In this document: positions 17,553-26,528 of the stretch, piece by piece | Position numbering within the stretch: position 1 is the stretch's first letter | Layout of the letters: every line of letters begins with the position of its first letter | Source: PALSA-1006 sp964532405 | Lineage (GTDB): Bacteria; Pseudomonadota; Gammaproteobacteria; Burkholderiales; Gallionellaceae | NCBI GenBank assembly: GCA_964532405.1 | Contig: CAZHIC010000008.1 | Span: 12,512 to 76,511 of the forward strand | DNA: 64,000 nucleotides | Reading direction: 5' to 3' | Translations under genes and position numbers: made by a program | The notes under the pieces: generated by a model | Databases searched by the model: none | What the model saw: the letters and a program-made list of their open reading frames with translations, nothing else | What the model was told of the DNA's origin: nothing

Positions 17553-18869
17553 ATGTCGAGCGTAGAAACACTGGGCGGATTGCAGCGCCGTTTGAACGTA
17601 TCCATTCCACAGCCGCAGTTGCGTGGTGAAATCGAGTCTCGATTGAAGCACTTGGGACGAACTGCCAAGGTGCATGGCTTCCGTCCCGGAAAGGTGCCTT
17701 TTAAAATCATTGAGCAGCAGTATGGGCCGCAAATTCAGCAGGAAGTGCTGGGCGAAAGCTTGCAGCGCTCTTTCGCGGAAGCCGCTCAGGCAAACAAATT
17801 GCAAATAGCGGGTTACCCTAAATTTGAGATCAAGACGGCCGACTTGAATGCGCCAGAGATTGAATACAGTGCAACGTTCGAGGTGTATCCGGAGGTCGTA
17901 GTGGGTGAGGTTGCGTCCGAATCTGTTGAACGAATTATTTTTAACTTGTCGGATGCGGATATCGAAAACACTGTGGCGACATTGCGTAAACAGCGTGCCG
18001 TGTATGAAACGGCTGCGCGTGCTGTGCAAAATGAAGACCAGGTGCGCATCGACTTTAGCGGCAAGTTGGACGGCGTGGCTTTTGAAGGCGGCGAGTCTAA
18101 AGATTTTGTTGTGGTGCTCGGCGCAGGCCGTATGTTGCCCGACTTTGAAAAAGGTGTCGTCGGCATGAAGGTGGGCGAGATTAAGTCTTTCGATATGACT
18201 TTCCCTGCGGACTACCACGGCAAAGACGTTGCGGGTAAGCAAGTGACGTTCACCATTACCCTGCATAGCGTTGAGGTGCCCCGCTTGCCTGAGGTGGATA
18301 CGGAGTTTGCCAAGTCATTGGGCGTGGCGGATGGCGATGTGTCCAAGCTCAAGGCTGAGATTCGCGGTAATCTGGATCGTGAAGCACAACGCCGGGTTAA
18401 GGTGCGCAACAAAGACAATGCAATGGAAGTGCTGCTGAAAATCGGCCAACTGGAGGTGCCCAAAGCTTTGCTGGAAGGCGAGGCTCAAAACCTGATGCAG
18501 CAAACCTTGCGCGACCTGGAAGGGCGCGGGATGAAGATTCCCAAGGGGATGCAGCTTCCCACGGATGCGTTTGAAGAGCGCGCGGCCAGACGTGTCAAGT
18601 TGGGCTTGATATTGGCCGAGTTGGTTAAAAAACATGAGCTGCATGCCAAGCCCGAACAAGTCAAAGCTTTGATTCAAGAGTATGCGGAGAGCTATGAGCA
18701 TCCGGAAGAAGTGGTGCGCTGGTACGCGGCAGACGCTTTGCGCTTGCGGGAAGTCGAAAATCTGGTGCTGGAAGACAACGTCGTTGCCTGGGTGATGGCG
18801 GGAGCCAAGGTCACCGACAAAGCGGTCGAATTAAATGAATTGATGGAGAGCAACCAACATGCGGCATAG
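17553..18869 (+). CDS. tig: Trigger factor, ribosome-associated chaperone
   Basis: At 438 residues this has the standard trigger factor length. It contains the ribosome-docking signature GFRPGKVP (residues ~43-50), a central FKBP-type peptidyl-prolyl isomerase domain (~150-245, with VRIDFSGKLDG and GRMLPDFEKGVVGMKVGE), and a helical C-terminal substrate cradle. It binds nascent chains at the ribosome exit near L23. Its last 11 bases overlap the start of clpP, so the two are translationally linked, as in many proteobacteria. Confidence 0.96.
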   Translation: MSSVETLGGLQRRLNVSIPQPQLRGEIESRLKHLGRTAKVHGFRPGKVPFKIIEQQYGPQIQQEVLGESLQRSFAEAAQANKLQIAGYPKFEIKTADLNAPEIEYSATFEVYPEVVVGEVASESVERIIFNLSDADIENTVATLRKQRAVYETAARAVQNEDQVRIDFSGKLDGVAFEGGESKDFVVVLGAGRMLPDFEKGVVGMKVGEIKSFDMTFPADYHGKDVAGKQVTFTITLHSVEVPRLPEVDTEFAKSLGVADGDVSKLKAEIRGNLDREAQRRVKVRNKDNAMEVLLKIGQLEVPKALLEGEAQNLMQQTLRDLEGRGMKIPKGMQLPTDAFEERAARRVKLGLILAELVKKHELHAKPEQVKALIQEYAESYEHPEEVVRWYAADALRLREVENLVLEDNVVAWVMAGAKVTDKAVELNELMESNQHAA

Positions 18870-19485
18870 CGCGTCTTCGCAATACATAGAACCACAGGAT
18901 ATCGGGATGATTCCGATGGTCATCGAGACCAGCGGTCGCGGTGAACGTGCTTACGACATTTATTCGCGCCTGCTTAAGGAGCGCATAATATTTTTGGTCG
19001 GCCCGATCGATGACCATATGGCGAATCTGGTGGTGGCGCAGCTGCTGTTCTTGGAATCGGAAAATCCCGAGAAAGATATCCATCTGTACATCAACTCGCC
19101 CGGTGGCTCGATCTCTGCCGGTATGGCGATCTATGACACGATGCAGTTTATCAAGTCCGAAGTTTCGACTATGTGTATCGGCATGGCCGCGTCGATGGGT
19201 GCATTTCTGTTGCAGGCGGGTGCCAAAGACAAACGTTTCGCATTGCCGAATGCTACCGTGATGATCCATCAGCCTTTGGGCGGATTCCAGGGGCAGGCAA
19301 CGGATATTGAGATTCATGCGAAATATATCTTGAGTTTGCGCGAACGCCTCTATACGTTGATGGCTCAACACACCGGAAAAAGTGTGGAAGAAATTGCGCG
19401 CGATAGCGAACGGGATAATTTCCTGACCGCTAAAGAAGCGTTGGAATATGGTCTGATCGACCAAGTGTTAAGCAAACGCGCTTAA
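18859..19485 (+). CDS. clpP: ATP-dependent Clp protease proteolytic subunit
   Basis: ClpP of 208 residues, a serine peptidase forming the 14-subunit barrel that works with ClpX (next gene) or ClpA. The catalytic triad is visible as Ser112 (GMAASMGAFLL), His137 (MIHQPLGG) and Asp186 (ERDNFLTA), with the usual spacing. The ATG at 18859 lies inside the end of tig. ClpX follows 42 bp downstream. Confidence 0.97.
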   Translation: MRHSASSQYIEPQDIGMIPMVIETSGRGERAYDIYSRLLKERIIFLVGPIDDHMANLVVAQLLFLESENPEKDIHLYINSPGGSISAGMAIYDTMQFIKSEVSTMCIGMAASMGAFLLQAGAKDKRFALPNATVMIHQPLGGFQGQATDIEIHAKYILSLRERLYTLMAQHTGKSVEEIARDSERDNFLTAKEALEYGLIDQVLSKRA

Positions 19486-19527
19486 GTTAAGCCGCGAGCT
19501 GCCGATAAATGAAATATGGGGATTTGA

Positions 19528-20784
19528 ATGTCGTCGGATAAAACCAAGGGTGATAAATTGCTGTACTGCTCATTTTGCGGGAAAAGCCAACACGAGGTGC
19601 GCAAGCTCATAGCCGGGCTCTCCGTGTTCGTGTGCGACGAGTGCATCGCCTTGTGCAATGACATCATCCATGAAGAAACGCAAAGCAATGCAATCTTGGG
19701 CAAGGCTGATAAGAACGATCTGCCGGTTCCGCATGAAATTTGCGAACGGTTGGACGAGTACGTTATCGGCCAGCGGCACGCGAAAAAAATATTATCCGTT
19801 GCCGTCTACAACCATTACAAGCGCCTGAAGAATACGGACAAGGACGGCGTTGAGCTGGCCAAGAGCAACATCTTGTTGGTTGGGCCGACTGGTTCGGGAA
19901 AAACCCTGCTGGCACAAACTTTGGCGCGATTACTCAACGTGCCGTTTGTGATGGCCGACGCTACCACGTTGACCGAAGCCGGTTATGTGGGCGAGGATGT
20001 TGAGAACATCATTCAGAAGTTGTTGCAGGCCTGCGATTACGATGTTGAGCGTGCGCAGCGCGGCATCATCTATATCGACGAGATCGACAAGATTTCGCGC
20101 AAGTCGGACAATCCTTCCATCACCCGCGACGTCTCCGGCGAAGGCGTGCAACAGGCTTTGCTCAAGCTGATCGAAGGCACCAAGGCGTCGATTCCGCCGC
20201 AAGGCGGACGCAAGCATCCCAACACCGAATATCTGCAAGTGGACACCACTAATATTCTGTTCATTTGTGGCGGGGCGTTCGATGGGCTGGAAAAAGTGAT
20301 TCGCAATCGTTCCGAGAAAGCCAGCATCGGTTTCTCCGCCAATCTGGTAAAACGGGATGATATGAAAGACGTCGGCGCTGTGTTGCGCGAGGTAGAGCCT
20401 GAGGATTTGATCAAATTCGGCTTGATCCCTGAATTCGTGGGGCGTTTGCCTGTTGTGGCGACATTGGAAGGTCTGGACGAAGCGGCTTTAATGCAAATTT
20501 TGACGGAGCCAAAAAATTCCCTGATTAAGCAGTATCAAAAATTGTTTATGATGGAAGGCGTCGAGCTGGAGTTTCGTGCCAACGTGCTGAACGTGATCGC
20601 CAAGAAAGCGTTAGCCCGTAAGACGGGGGCGCGCGGCTTGCGCTCTATTCTCGAAAGCGCATTGCTTGATACGATGTTCGATCTGCCTTCGATGGACAAT
20701 GTGAGCAAAGTGGTGCTGGACGAAAATAGCGCTGGCGAAATCAATCCTATCGTGATGTACTCGGAAACTCCGAAAGCCGCATAG
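19528..20784 (+). CDS. clpX: ATP-dependent Clp protease ATP-binding subunit ClpX
   Basis: A 418-residue AAA+ unfoldase that selects and threads substrates into ClpP. The N-terminal zinc-binding domain has Cys14, Cys17, Cys36 and Cys39. Walker A is GPTGSGKT at 119-126, and the Walker B region is IIYIDEIDK. The pore loop lies in TLTEAGYVGEDVEN, and the IGF-type ClpP-contact loop is expected near SEKASIGFS. It is transcribed with clpP. Confidence 0.97.
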   Translation: MSSDKTKGDKLLYCSFCGKSQHEVRKLIAGLSVFVCDECIALCNDIIHEETQSNAILGKADKNDLPVPHEICERLDEYVIGQRHAKKILSVAVYNHYKRLKNTDKDGVELAKSNILLVGPTGSGKTLLAQTLARLLNVPFVMADATTLTEAGYVGEDVENIIQKLLQACDYDVERAQRGIIYIDEIDKISRKSDNPSITRDVSGEGVQQALLKLIEGTKASIPPQGGRKHPNTEYLQVDTTNILFICGGAFDGLEKVIRNRSEKASIGFSANLVKRDDMKDVGAVLREVEPEDLIKFGLIPEFVGRLPVVATLEGLDEAALMQILTEPKNSLIKQYQKLFMMEGVELEFRANVLNVIAKKALARKTGARGLRSILESALLDTMFDLPSMDNVSKVVLDENSAGEINPIVMYSETPKAA

Positions 20785-20808
20785 TGCTTTTGAATAATAT
20801 GTGCGGGG

Positions 20809-20835
20809 CTTGAATTTTTCCGCACGTTCCCCAAT
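20809..20835 (+). promoter_or_regulatory. Sigma-32 (heat-shock) promoter of lon
   Basis: CTTGAA (20809-20814), a 14-bp spacer and CCCCAA (20829-20834, followed by T) match the RpoH consensus CTTGAA-N13/14-CCCCAT closely. It ends 36 bp before the lon start. A weak GTGCGG/CCGCAC hairpin overlaps the -35 side. Confidence 0.8.
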
Positions 20836-20870
20836 CTGGGTCATATCATCACCTTTAAAGAATATCCATC

Positions 20871-23291
20871 ATGTCCGAACACGACCCGATAACCTCTGCA
20901 ATCACCTTATTGCCCTTGCTGCCGTTGCGCGACGTCGTCGTGTTTCCGCACATGGTCATCCCCCTGTTTGTCGGGCGCGCCAAGTCTATCAAGGCGCTGG
21001 AAACCGCGATGGAAGCCGGCAAAAGCATTGTGCTGGTGGCGCAGAAATCAGCCGCCAAAGACGAGCCGGCAATCGAGGATATGTATCGCATCGGCAGCAT
21101 TGCCAACATCCTGCAAATGCTCAAGCTGCCGGATGGTACGGTCAAAGTATTGGTCGAAGGCACGCAGCGCGCAAAAGTGCTGCACGTCATCGAAGAGAAG
21201 TCGCATTTTGACGCTGAAATTCAGCCCGTGCCGCCGGACGAGGAGCCGGGGAACGAGGCCGAGGCGATGCGTCGCGCGCTGCTCAATCAGTTCGATCAGT
21301 ATGTGAAGCTCAACAAGAAGATCCCGCCGGAGATACTGACTTCGCTGGCTGGCATCGACGATGCCGGACGCCTTGCGGATACCATCGCCGCACACTTGCC
21401 GCTCAAGTTGGAGCAGAAGCAGGAAGTGCTGGAGATATTTGATGTGCGCAAGCGTCTCGAGCATCTGCTGGGCTTGCTGGAAGCCGAGCTGGACATCATG
21501 CAGGTGGAGAAGCGCATCCGTGGTCGCGTCAAGCGCCAGATGGAAAAGAGCCAGCGCGAGTACTACTTGAACGAGCAGGTCAAAGCGATCCAGAAAGAGT
21601 TGGGTGAGGGCGAGGACGGCGCCGACATCGAGGAGATCGAGAAAAAAATCAAGGCTGCGCATATGCCTAAAGACGCGCGCGCCAAGGCCGAGTCCGAACT
21701 GAAGAAGCTGCGCCTGATGTCACCGATGTCTGCCGAGGCAGCGGTGGTACGCAACTACATCGACATCCTCATCGGCTTGCCGTGGAAGAAAAAGACCAAG
21801 ATTGATACCGACCTGAAGCACGCAGAGGGTGTCTTGGAGGCAGATCATTACGGTTTGGATAAAGTGAAAGAGCGCATCGTGGAATATCTTGCGGTGCAGC
21901 AACGCGTTGAAAAAATGAAGGCGCCGATTTTGTGTCTGGTTGGTCCTCCCGGCGTGGGCAAGACTTCTTTGGGGGAGTCCATCGCGCGTGCCACCAATCG
22001 CAAGTTCGTACGCATGTCGCTGGGCGGAGTGCGCGACGAGTCCGAGATACGCGGACATCGCCGCACTTACATCGGCTCCATGCCGGGCAAGATATTGCAG
22101 AACATGAGCAAGGTCGGCGTGAAGAACCCGCTGTTCCTGCTGGATGAAGTGGACAAGATGGGGATGGACTTCCGTGGCGATCCTTCATCGGCATTGCTGG
22201 AAGTGCTTGACCCGGAACAGAACCATACTTTCGTCGACCATTATGTCGAGGTTGAATATGACCTGTCCGATGTGATGTTCGTCGCCACTTCCAACAGCAT
22301 GAATATTCCCGCGCCGTTATTGGATCGCATGGAAGTGATTTTCGTTTCCAGCTACACAGAAGACGAGAAGGTGAATATCGCTACGCGCTATTTGTTGCCG
22401 AAGGCGATCAAGAACAACGGACTCAAGCTGGAAGAGATCAGCGTTTCCGAGAGTGCGATCCGCGATATTTTGCGCTTCTATACTAGGGAAGCTGGTGTGC
22501 GTAGTTTGGAGCGCGAACTGTCCAAGATTTGCCGCAAAGTAGTGAAGTCGCTGCTGCTGAAAGGCCGCGATACCAAAATCACGATTAACTCACGCAATCT
22601 GGACAAGTATCTGGGCGTGCGTCGCTACAGCTACGGTATTGCGGAGAAAAACAATCAAGTCGGGCAGGTCACAGGATTGGCGTGGACTGAAGTCGGCGGC
22701 GAATTGCTGACTATCGAGACTGCGGTGCTGCCGGGTAAAGGCAAGACTACGACCACCGGCAAGTTGGGCGAGGTGATGCAGGAGTCCATACAGGCTGCAT
22801 TGAGTGTGGTGCGTAGTCGTGCGCGCTCGTTGGGCATCCCCGAGAATTTCTACGAAAAGAACGATTTGCACATCCATCTTCCCGAAGGCGCAACACCCAA
22901 AGACGGGCCCAGTGCAGGTGCCGGTATCTGCACCGCAATGGTTTCGGCATTGACTGGAATCCCCGTGCGCGCCGATGTGGCGATGACCGGAGAAATCACG
23001 CTACGCGGCGAGATTTTGCCCATCGGTGGACTTAAAGAGAAGCTGCTGGCGGCGCAACGCGGCGGGATCAAGGTCGTGCTGATTCCCGAAGAAAACGTCA
23101 AGGACTTGGTTGAGATCCCGGATAACGTAAAAAATAAACTTGATATCCATCCGGTCAAATGGATAGAACAAGTCTTGGAATTGGCGCTGGAAAGAAAGCC
23201 TGAGCCCCTGGCGATTACTGAACCGCCAGCTCCGGTGGTGCCACCAAGCCCGAGCAATGAAGCGGCTGCATCTGCCATTATCAAACACTAA
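20871..23291 (+). CDS. lon: ATP-dependent protease Lon
   Basis: An 806-residue LonA protease. The N-terminal substrate-binding domain starts ITLLPLLPLRDVVVFPHMVIPL. AAA+ Walker A is GPPGVGKT (Gly358-Thr365), and Walker B is PLFLLDEVDKM. The catalytic dyad is Ser681 (KDGPSAGAG) and, from family spacing, Lys724 in GGLKEK. It degrades misfolded and regulatory proteins. The upstream sigma-32 promoter fits heat-shock control separate from the tig-clpPX transcript. hupB follows 55 bp downstream, the same order as in E. coli. Confidence 0.97.
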   Translation: MSEHDPITSAITLLPLLPLRDVVVFPHMVIPLFVGRAKSIKALETAMEAGKSIVLVAQKSAAKDEPAIEDMYRIGSIANILQMLKLPDGTVKVLVEGTQRAKVLHVIEEKSHFDAEIQPVPPDEEPGNEAEAMRRALLNQFDQYVKLNKKIPPEILTSLAGIDDAGRLADTIAAHLPLKLEQKQEVLEIFDVRKRLEHLLGLLEAELDIMQVEKRIRGRVKRQMEKSQREYYLNEQVKAIQKELGEGEDGADIEEIEKKIKAAHMPKDARAKAESELKKLRLMSPMSAEAAVVRNYIDILIGLPWKKKTKIDTDLKHAEGVLEADHYGLDKVKERIVEYLAVQQRVEKMKAPILCLVGPPGVGKTSLGESIARATNRKFVRMSLGGVRDESEIRGHRRTYIGSMPGKILQNMSKVGVKNPLFLLDEVDKMGMDFRGDPSSALLEVLDPEQNHTFVDHYVEVEYDLSDVMFVATSNSMNIPAPLLDRMEVIFVSSYTEDEKVNIATRYLLPKAIKNNGLKLEEISVSESAIRDILRFYTREAGVRSLERELSKICRKVVKSLLLKGRDTKITINSRNLDKYLGVRRYSYGIAEKNNQVGQVTGLAWTEVGGELLTIETAVLPGKGKTTTTGKLGEVMQESIQAALSVVRSRARSLGIPENFYEKNDLHIHLPEGATPKDGPSAGAGICTAMVSALTGIPVRADVAMTGEITLRGEILPIGGLKEKLLAAQRGGIKVVLIPEENVKDLVEIPDNVKNKLDIHPVKWIEQVLELALERKPEPLAITEPPAPVVPPSPSNEAAASAIIKH

Positions 23292-23346
23292 CGATTTTTG
23301 GGGTTTTTGAGTACGGGTTTCTGTGCTTAAAATAAAGGCAAATTTT

Positions 23347-23622
23347 ATGGGTAACAAATCTGAGCTGATTGAAGCCATCGCAACTTCTGCCGATATTTCC
23401 AAGGCCTCGGCGGGGCGCGCACTGGACGCCGCCATTAAGTCTATTCAGGAATCATTGATGAAGGGCGAGTCGGTTAGTCTCGTGGGGTTCGGTACATTTT
23501 ACGTGGGCGAACGCGTTGCGCGTAACGGACGTAATCCGCGCACCGGAGAGACGATAAATATCAAAGCAGCGAAAATTCCTAAATTTCGGGCTGGCAAAGG
23601 ATTGAAAGATGCTGTAAACTAG
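23347..23622 (+). CDS. hupB: DNA-binding protein HU (beta-type)
   Basis: A 91-residue histone-like protein. It has the full HU fold: an N-terminal helical dimerisation part (MGNKSELIEAIA), VGFGTFYVGERVARNGRNP leading into the DNA-clamping arm RNPRTGETI, and a final helix PKFRAGKGLKDAVN. It bends and compacts DNA without strong sequence preference. I chose the ATG at 23347, where AAAGG lies about 9 bp upstream. The upstream extension to 23323 is not conserved in the family. Confidence 0.95.
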   Translation: MGNKSELIEAIATSADISKASAGRALDAAIKSIQESLMKGESVSLVGFGTFYVGERVARNGRNPRTGETINIKAAKIPKFRAGKGLKDAVN

Positions 23623-23632
23623 CGTTTTAGAC

Positions 23633-23708
23633 GGGTGCTTAGCTCAGCTGGTAGAGCACCGCCCTTACAAGGCGATTGTCGGCGGTTCGATCCCGTCAGC
23701 ACCCACCA
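23633..23708 (+). tRNA. tRNA-Val (anticodon UAC), CCA encoded
   Basis: A 76-nt cloverleaf. The acceptor stem is GGGTGCT paired with AGCACCC, the D-arm is GCTCAGCTGGTAGAGC, the anticodon loop is CTTACAA (TAC), and the T-arm is GGCGG-TTCGATC-CCGTC. The 3' CCA is encoded. It sits 10 bp after hupB. The outermost anticodon-stem pair (C/A) looks mismatched. Confidence 0.95.
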
Positions 23709-23722
23709 AAAAAAGGGTTTAT

Positions 23723-23799
23723 GGAGTGGTAGTTCAGTTGGTTAGAATACCGGCCTGTCACGCCGGGGGTCGCGGGTTCGAGTCCCGTCCACTCCGCCA
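23723..23799 (+). tRNA. tRNA-Asp (anticodon GUC), CCA encoded
   Basis: A 77-nt cloverleaf. The acceptor stem is GGAGTGG paired with CCACTCC, the anticodon loop is CTGTCAC (GTC), and the T-arm is GCGGG-TTCGAGT-CCCGT. CCA is encoded. It lies 14 bp after tRNA-Val, so both are likely processed from one transcript, possibly together with hupB. Confidence 0.96.
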
Positions 23800-23802
23800 A
23801 AC

Positions 23803-23829
23803 AAAGGTGAACGAAAGTTCGCCTTTTTT
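23803..23829 (+). terminator. Rho-independent terminator after the tRNA pair
   Basis: AAAGGTGAAC pairs with GTTCGCCTTT through a GAAA tetraloop with one T-G wobble, followed by a T-run (23824-23829). It ends the hupB/tRNA transcript just before ppiD. Confidence 0.88.
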
Positions 23830-23865
23830 CATATATAGACACAAATTTTCGATTGGGTAGACCGT

Positions 23866-25755
23866 ATGTTCGATTTCGTGCATGAGAAAAAAAGATTAGT
23901 GCAATTTGTGTTGGTGCTCATCATTTTGCCGTTTGCATTTTGGGGCGTGGACTCATACCAGAAATCGGGTGGCGGGGAATCGCTGGCTTCGGTAAATGGC
24001 GAGAAAATTAGTGCGCAGGAATTCGATAATGCGATGCGTCAGCAGCAACAAAGAATGCGCGAGATGGCAGGACCGGCTTTCGATCAGGCCATCTTTGAGA
24101 AAGCAGAAGTTAAGCACTCTATATTGGAGGGGCTTGTTGCGCAGCATCTGCTTGCATCCGAGGCGCATAAAACCGGTTTGACGGTGACTGACGAGCAGTT
24201 GGCCGGAGTGATCGGTGGAATCGCGGCTTTCCAGAAAGACGGGAAGTTCGACAAGCCGCAATATGAAACCGTGTTGAGCGGACAAAACATGTCGCCGCTG
24301 ATATTTGAGTCGAAAGTGCGCCAAGATATAAGCTCGCGCCAATTGACGGATGCGTACACTCAAAACGGTTATGCCTCAAACGCCGCCGCCGATAACTTGA
24401 TTCGTTTGAATGAGCAAGAGCGGGTGGTTGGCTTGGTCAAGTTCGATGCGGATGCGTTTCTGAAACAAGTCAAAGTGACAGATGCTGCTGTCGATGAATA
24501 CTACAAAAAAAATCAGAGCGAATTTCAAACGCCGGAGCGCGCAAAAGTCGAGTACGTGGTTTTTTCGACAGAGTCTTTGCAGTCTCAGGTAGCCGTGGAT
24601 GAGTCCGAGGCTAAGAAATACTTCGACGAGCACCAAGCCGAATTTGGCACGCAGGAACAGCGTCAAGCGGCCCACATTTTAATTTCTGTTGCGGCACGGG
24701 CTTCCGACGCGGATAAGCAGGCGGCAAAAGCAAAGGCTGAGCAGGTATTGCAAAAAGTAAAGCAGTCGCCCGGAAACTTTGCAGCACTGGCTAAGGAATT
24801 TTCCCAGGATCCGGGATCGGCAGCCAATGGCGGTGATTTGGGTATGTTCGGCCATGGCATGATGGTTAAGCCATTTGAAGAGGCTGTGTTCAAGCTCAAA
24901 GTGGGTGAGATCAGCGATTTGGTGCAATCGGATTTCGGCTTCCATATTATTCGGCTGACGGCAGTCAAATCTGCCAAGACGCAGCCATTCTCTGAAGTCA
25001 AAACATTGATCGTGCAGCGTCTGAGGGCACAAAAAGCGAGCGATAAATTTGCCGAATTGGCCGAAAAATTCAGTAACACTGTTTACGAGCAAAGCGATAG
25101 CCTGAAGCCTGCTGGTGAATTGGTTAAGGCACCTGTGCAGCAAGGAGGCTGGCTGAACAAGGGGCAGGCTGCTGGCGGCATTTGGACTGACAAGGCACTG
25201 CATGCGGTATTCTCCGATGAGGCGGTGAAAAACAAGCGCAATACTGCCGCCGTGGAAGTTGCGCCAAATACATTGTTGGCAGCGCGCGTTGTGGAGTATC
25301 AGGCTGCCAGTGTGCGTCCGTTGGTCGAGGTGTCGAACACCATCCAGAAAAAATTACAACGCCAGCAGGCGTTGGAATTGATGGCTAAGCAGGGCGGCGA
25401 GTTGCTGAGTCGCCTGCAACAAGGCGAAAAAGTCAATGTCGTATGGCAGCCAGTGCAGACCATTACGCGCTCACAGCATGCGGGGGTGGATATTGAATTG
25501 GCAAAGCCTATATTTAAAGCGAGCGCAGCCAAATTGCCGGCCTATGTCGGAGTGCAAACAGCACAGAACGGCTTTGCGTTAGCGCGTATCGATGCGGTAA
25601 AAGACCTTGCAACGATTGATGAGGGAAAACGCAGTCGATATTTGCAGCAGATTCGTCAAGTGACCGGCGAGGAGTTGTTGTTGGCCTATCTGGCTGATGC
25701 CAAGAAACATGCCGACATCAGCATGAAGTCTTTTGCAACTGACGAGAAGAAATAA
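23866..25755 (+). CDS. ppiD: Periplasmic peptidyl-prolyl isomerase/chaperone PpiD
   Basis: A 629-residue membrane-anchored chaperone. The N-terminal signal anchor (LVQFVLVLIILPFAFWG, residues ~11-28) leaves the rest in the periplasm. A SurA-like N-terminal domain (~35-230) is followed by one parvulin (PPIC) domain at ~266-366, with HILIS, GGDLGMFGHG and FGFHIIRLT. A further helical domain follows. PpiD sits at the Sec translocon and helps newly exported proteins fold. It is separated from the tRNAs by a terminator and ends at its own terminator. Confidence 0.92.
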   Translation: MFDFVHEKKRLVQFVLVLIILPFAFWGVDSYQKSGGGESLASVNGEKISAQEFDNAMRQQQQRMREMAGPAFDQAIFEKAEVKHSILEGLVAQHLLASEAHKTGLTVTDEQLAGVIGGIAAFQKDGKFDKPQYETVLSGQNMSPLIFESKVRQDISSRQLTDAYTQNGYASNAAADNLIRLNEQERVVGLVKFDADAFLKQVKVTDAAVDEYYKKNQSEFQTPERAKVEYVVFSTESLQSQVAVDESEAKKYFDEHQAEFGTQEQRQAAHILISVAARASDADKQAAKAKAEQVLQKVKQSPGNFAALAKEFSQDPGSAANGGDLGMFGHGMMVKPFEEAVFKLKVGEISDLVQSDFGFHIIRLTAVKSAKTQPFSEVKTLIVQRLRAQKASDKFAELAEKFSNTVYEQSDSLKPAGELVKAPVQQGGWLNKGQAAGGIWTDKALHAVFSDEAVKNKRNTAAVEVAPNTLLAARVVEYQAASVRPLVEVSNTIQKKLQRQQALELMAKQGGELLSRLQQGEKVNVVWQPVQTITRSQHAGVDIELAKPIFKASAAKLPAYVGVQTAQNGFALARIDAVKDLATIDEGKRSRYLQQIRQVTGEELLLAYLADAKKHADISMKSFATDEKK

Positions 25756-25777
25756 GCGCAGTCAAAATGCTTCAGCC

Positions 25778-25810
25778 AAAAAAATGCCGCTAATCAAGCG
25801 GCATTTTTTT
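25778..25810 (+). terminator. Rho-independent terminator after ppiD
   Basis: AAAAAAATGCCGCT pairs with AGCGGCATTTTTTT around an AATCA loop. This is a near-ideal terminator with A- and T-tracts on both sides, so it may work in both directions. Confidence 0.92.
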
Positions 25811-25870
25811 GCCGAAACGCCCGAAGCGGCGCGCACATTCAATGCGCCGCATTGTGCGGATGCAATCGTA

Positions 25871-25876
25871 TATAAT
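25871..25876 (+). promoter_or_regulatory. -10 box (TATAAT) of the ccm operon
   Basis: A consensus TATAAT lies 38 bp before the ccmA ATG, in the context GTATATAATTCGCGGC. A TTGTGC is present upstream but only 13 bp away, too short for a standard -35, so the full promoter is uncertain. Confidence 0.5.
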
Positions 25877-25913
25877 TCGCGGCTATTTTGATTCTGGTCG
25901 GATACTTTACCTC

Positions 25914-26528
25914 ATGCTGGAAGTACGCAACCTTGCCTGCGCACGCGGCGATCATCAATTATTCACCGGGTTGAGCTTCTCGCTCGGCGCGGGTGAATTG
26001 ATACAAGTGCAAGGAGAGAACGGCAGCGGTAAAACCAGTTTGCTGCGCACCCTGTGCGGGTTCATGCAGCCTGCGGCGGGAGAGATTTGCTGGCGCGGTA
26101 AGAATATTCATGAGATTGACGAAGAATATTATGCCGAAATGATCTATCTCGGACACCTGAATGCCATCAAAGATGAACTGAATGCGTTGGAGAATTTGCA
26201 CATCAGCGCCGGTCTGTCCGGTTGTGATGTCGATGAGACTGAAGCGCTAGCCGCATTACGCCGCATGGGTTTGCGCCGCCGCGAACATCTTCCGGTGAGG
26301 GTGTTATCGCAAGGGCAGCGCCGCCGTGTTGCGTTGAGCAGATTGTTGCTAGGCGATGCTCATTTATGGATATTGGATGAACCCTTGACCGCACTCGATG
26401 TGGGGGCAGTCGGGTTGATGCAGGAACTTATTGGCGAACATCTGTCCAACGGCGGCATGGCGATTTTTACCACGCACCAGACCCTGCAAGTGGCGGGGGT
26501 GGAAACGAGGCAGTTGACGTTGTCATGA
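25914..26528 (+). CDS. ccmA: Cytochrome c maturation ABC transporter ATPase CcmA
   Basis: A 204-residue ATP-binding subunit of the CcmABCD complex, which frees holo-CcmE carrying heme. Walker A is GENGSGKT, the signature is LSQGQRRRVALSRL, and Walker B is LWILDEPLTALD. I chose the ATG at 25914, because the family begins with MLEVRNLACARG; upstream in-frame residues include promoter sequence. Its end overlaps the ccmB start by 4 bp (ATGA), the first of the tight overlaps of this nine-gene operon. Confidence 0.95.
   Translation: MLEVRNLACARGDHQLFTGLSFSLGAGELIQVQGENGSGKTSLLRTLCGFMQPAAGEICWRGKNIHEIDEEYYAEMIYLGHLNAIKDELNALENLHISAGLSGCDVDETEALAALRRMGLRRREHLPVRVLSQGQRRRVALSRLLLGDAHLWILDEPLTALDVGAVGLMQELIGEHLSNGGMAIFTTHQTLQVAGVETRQLTLS

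Noticed and set aside
17332..17565. 77-residue frame upstream of tig
   Set aside because: No ribosome site, overlaps the tig start, composition like non-coding DNA.
23307..23333. TTGAGT-N15-TAAAAT promoter just before hupB
   Set aside because: Spacing is short and the start site would leave almost no room for the ribosome site at ~23335.
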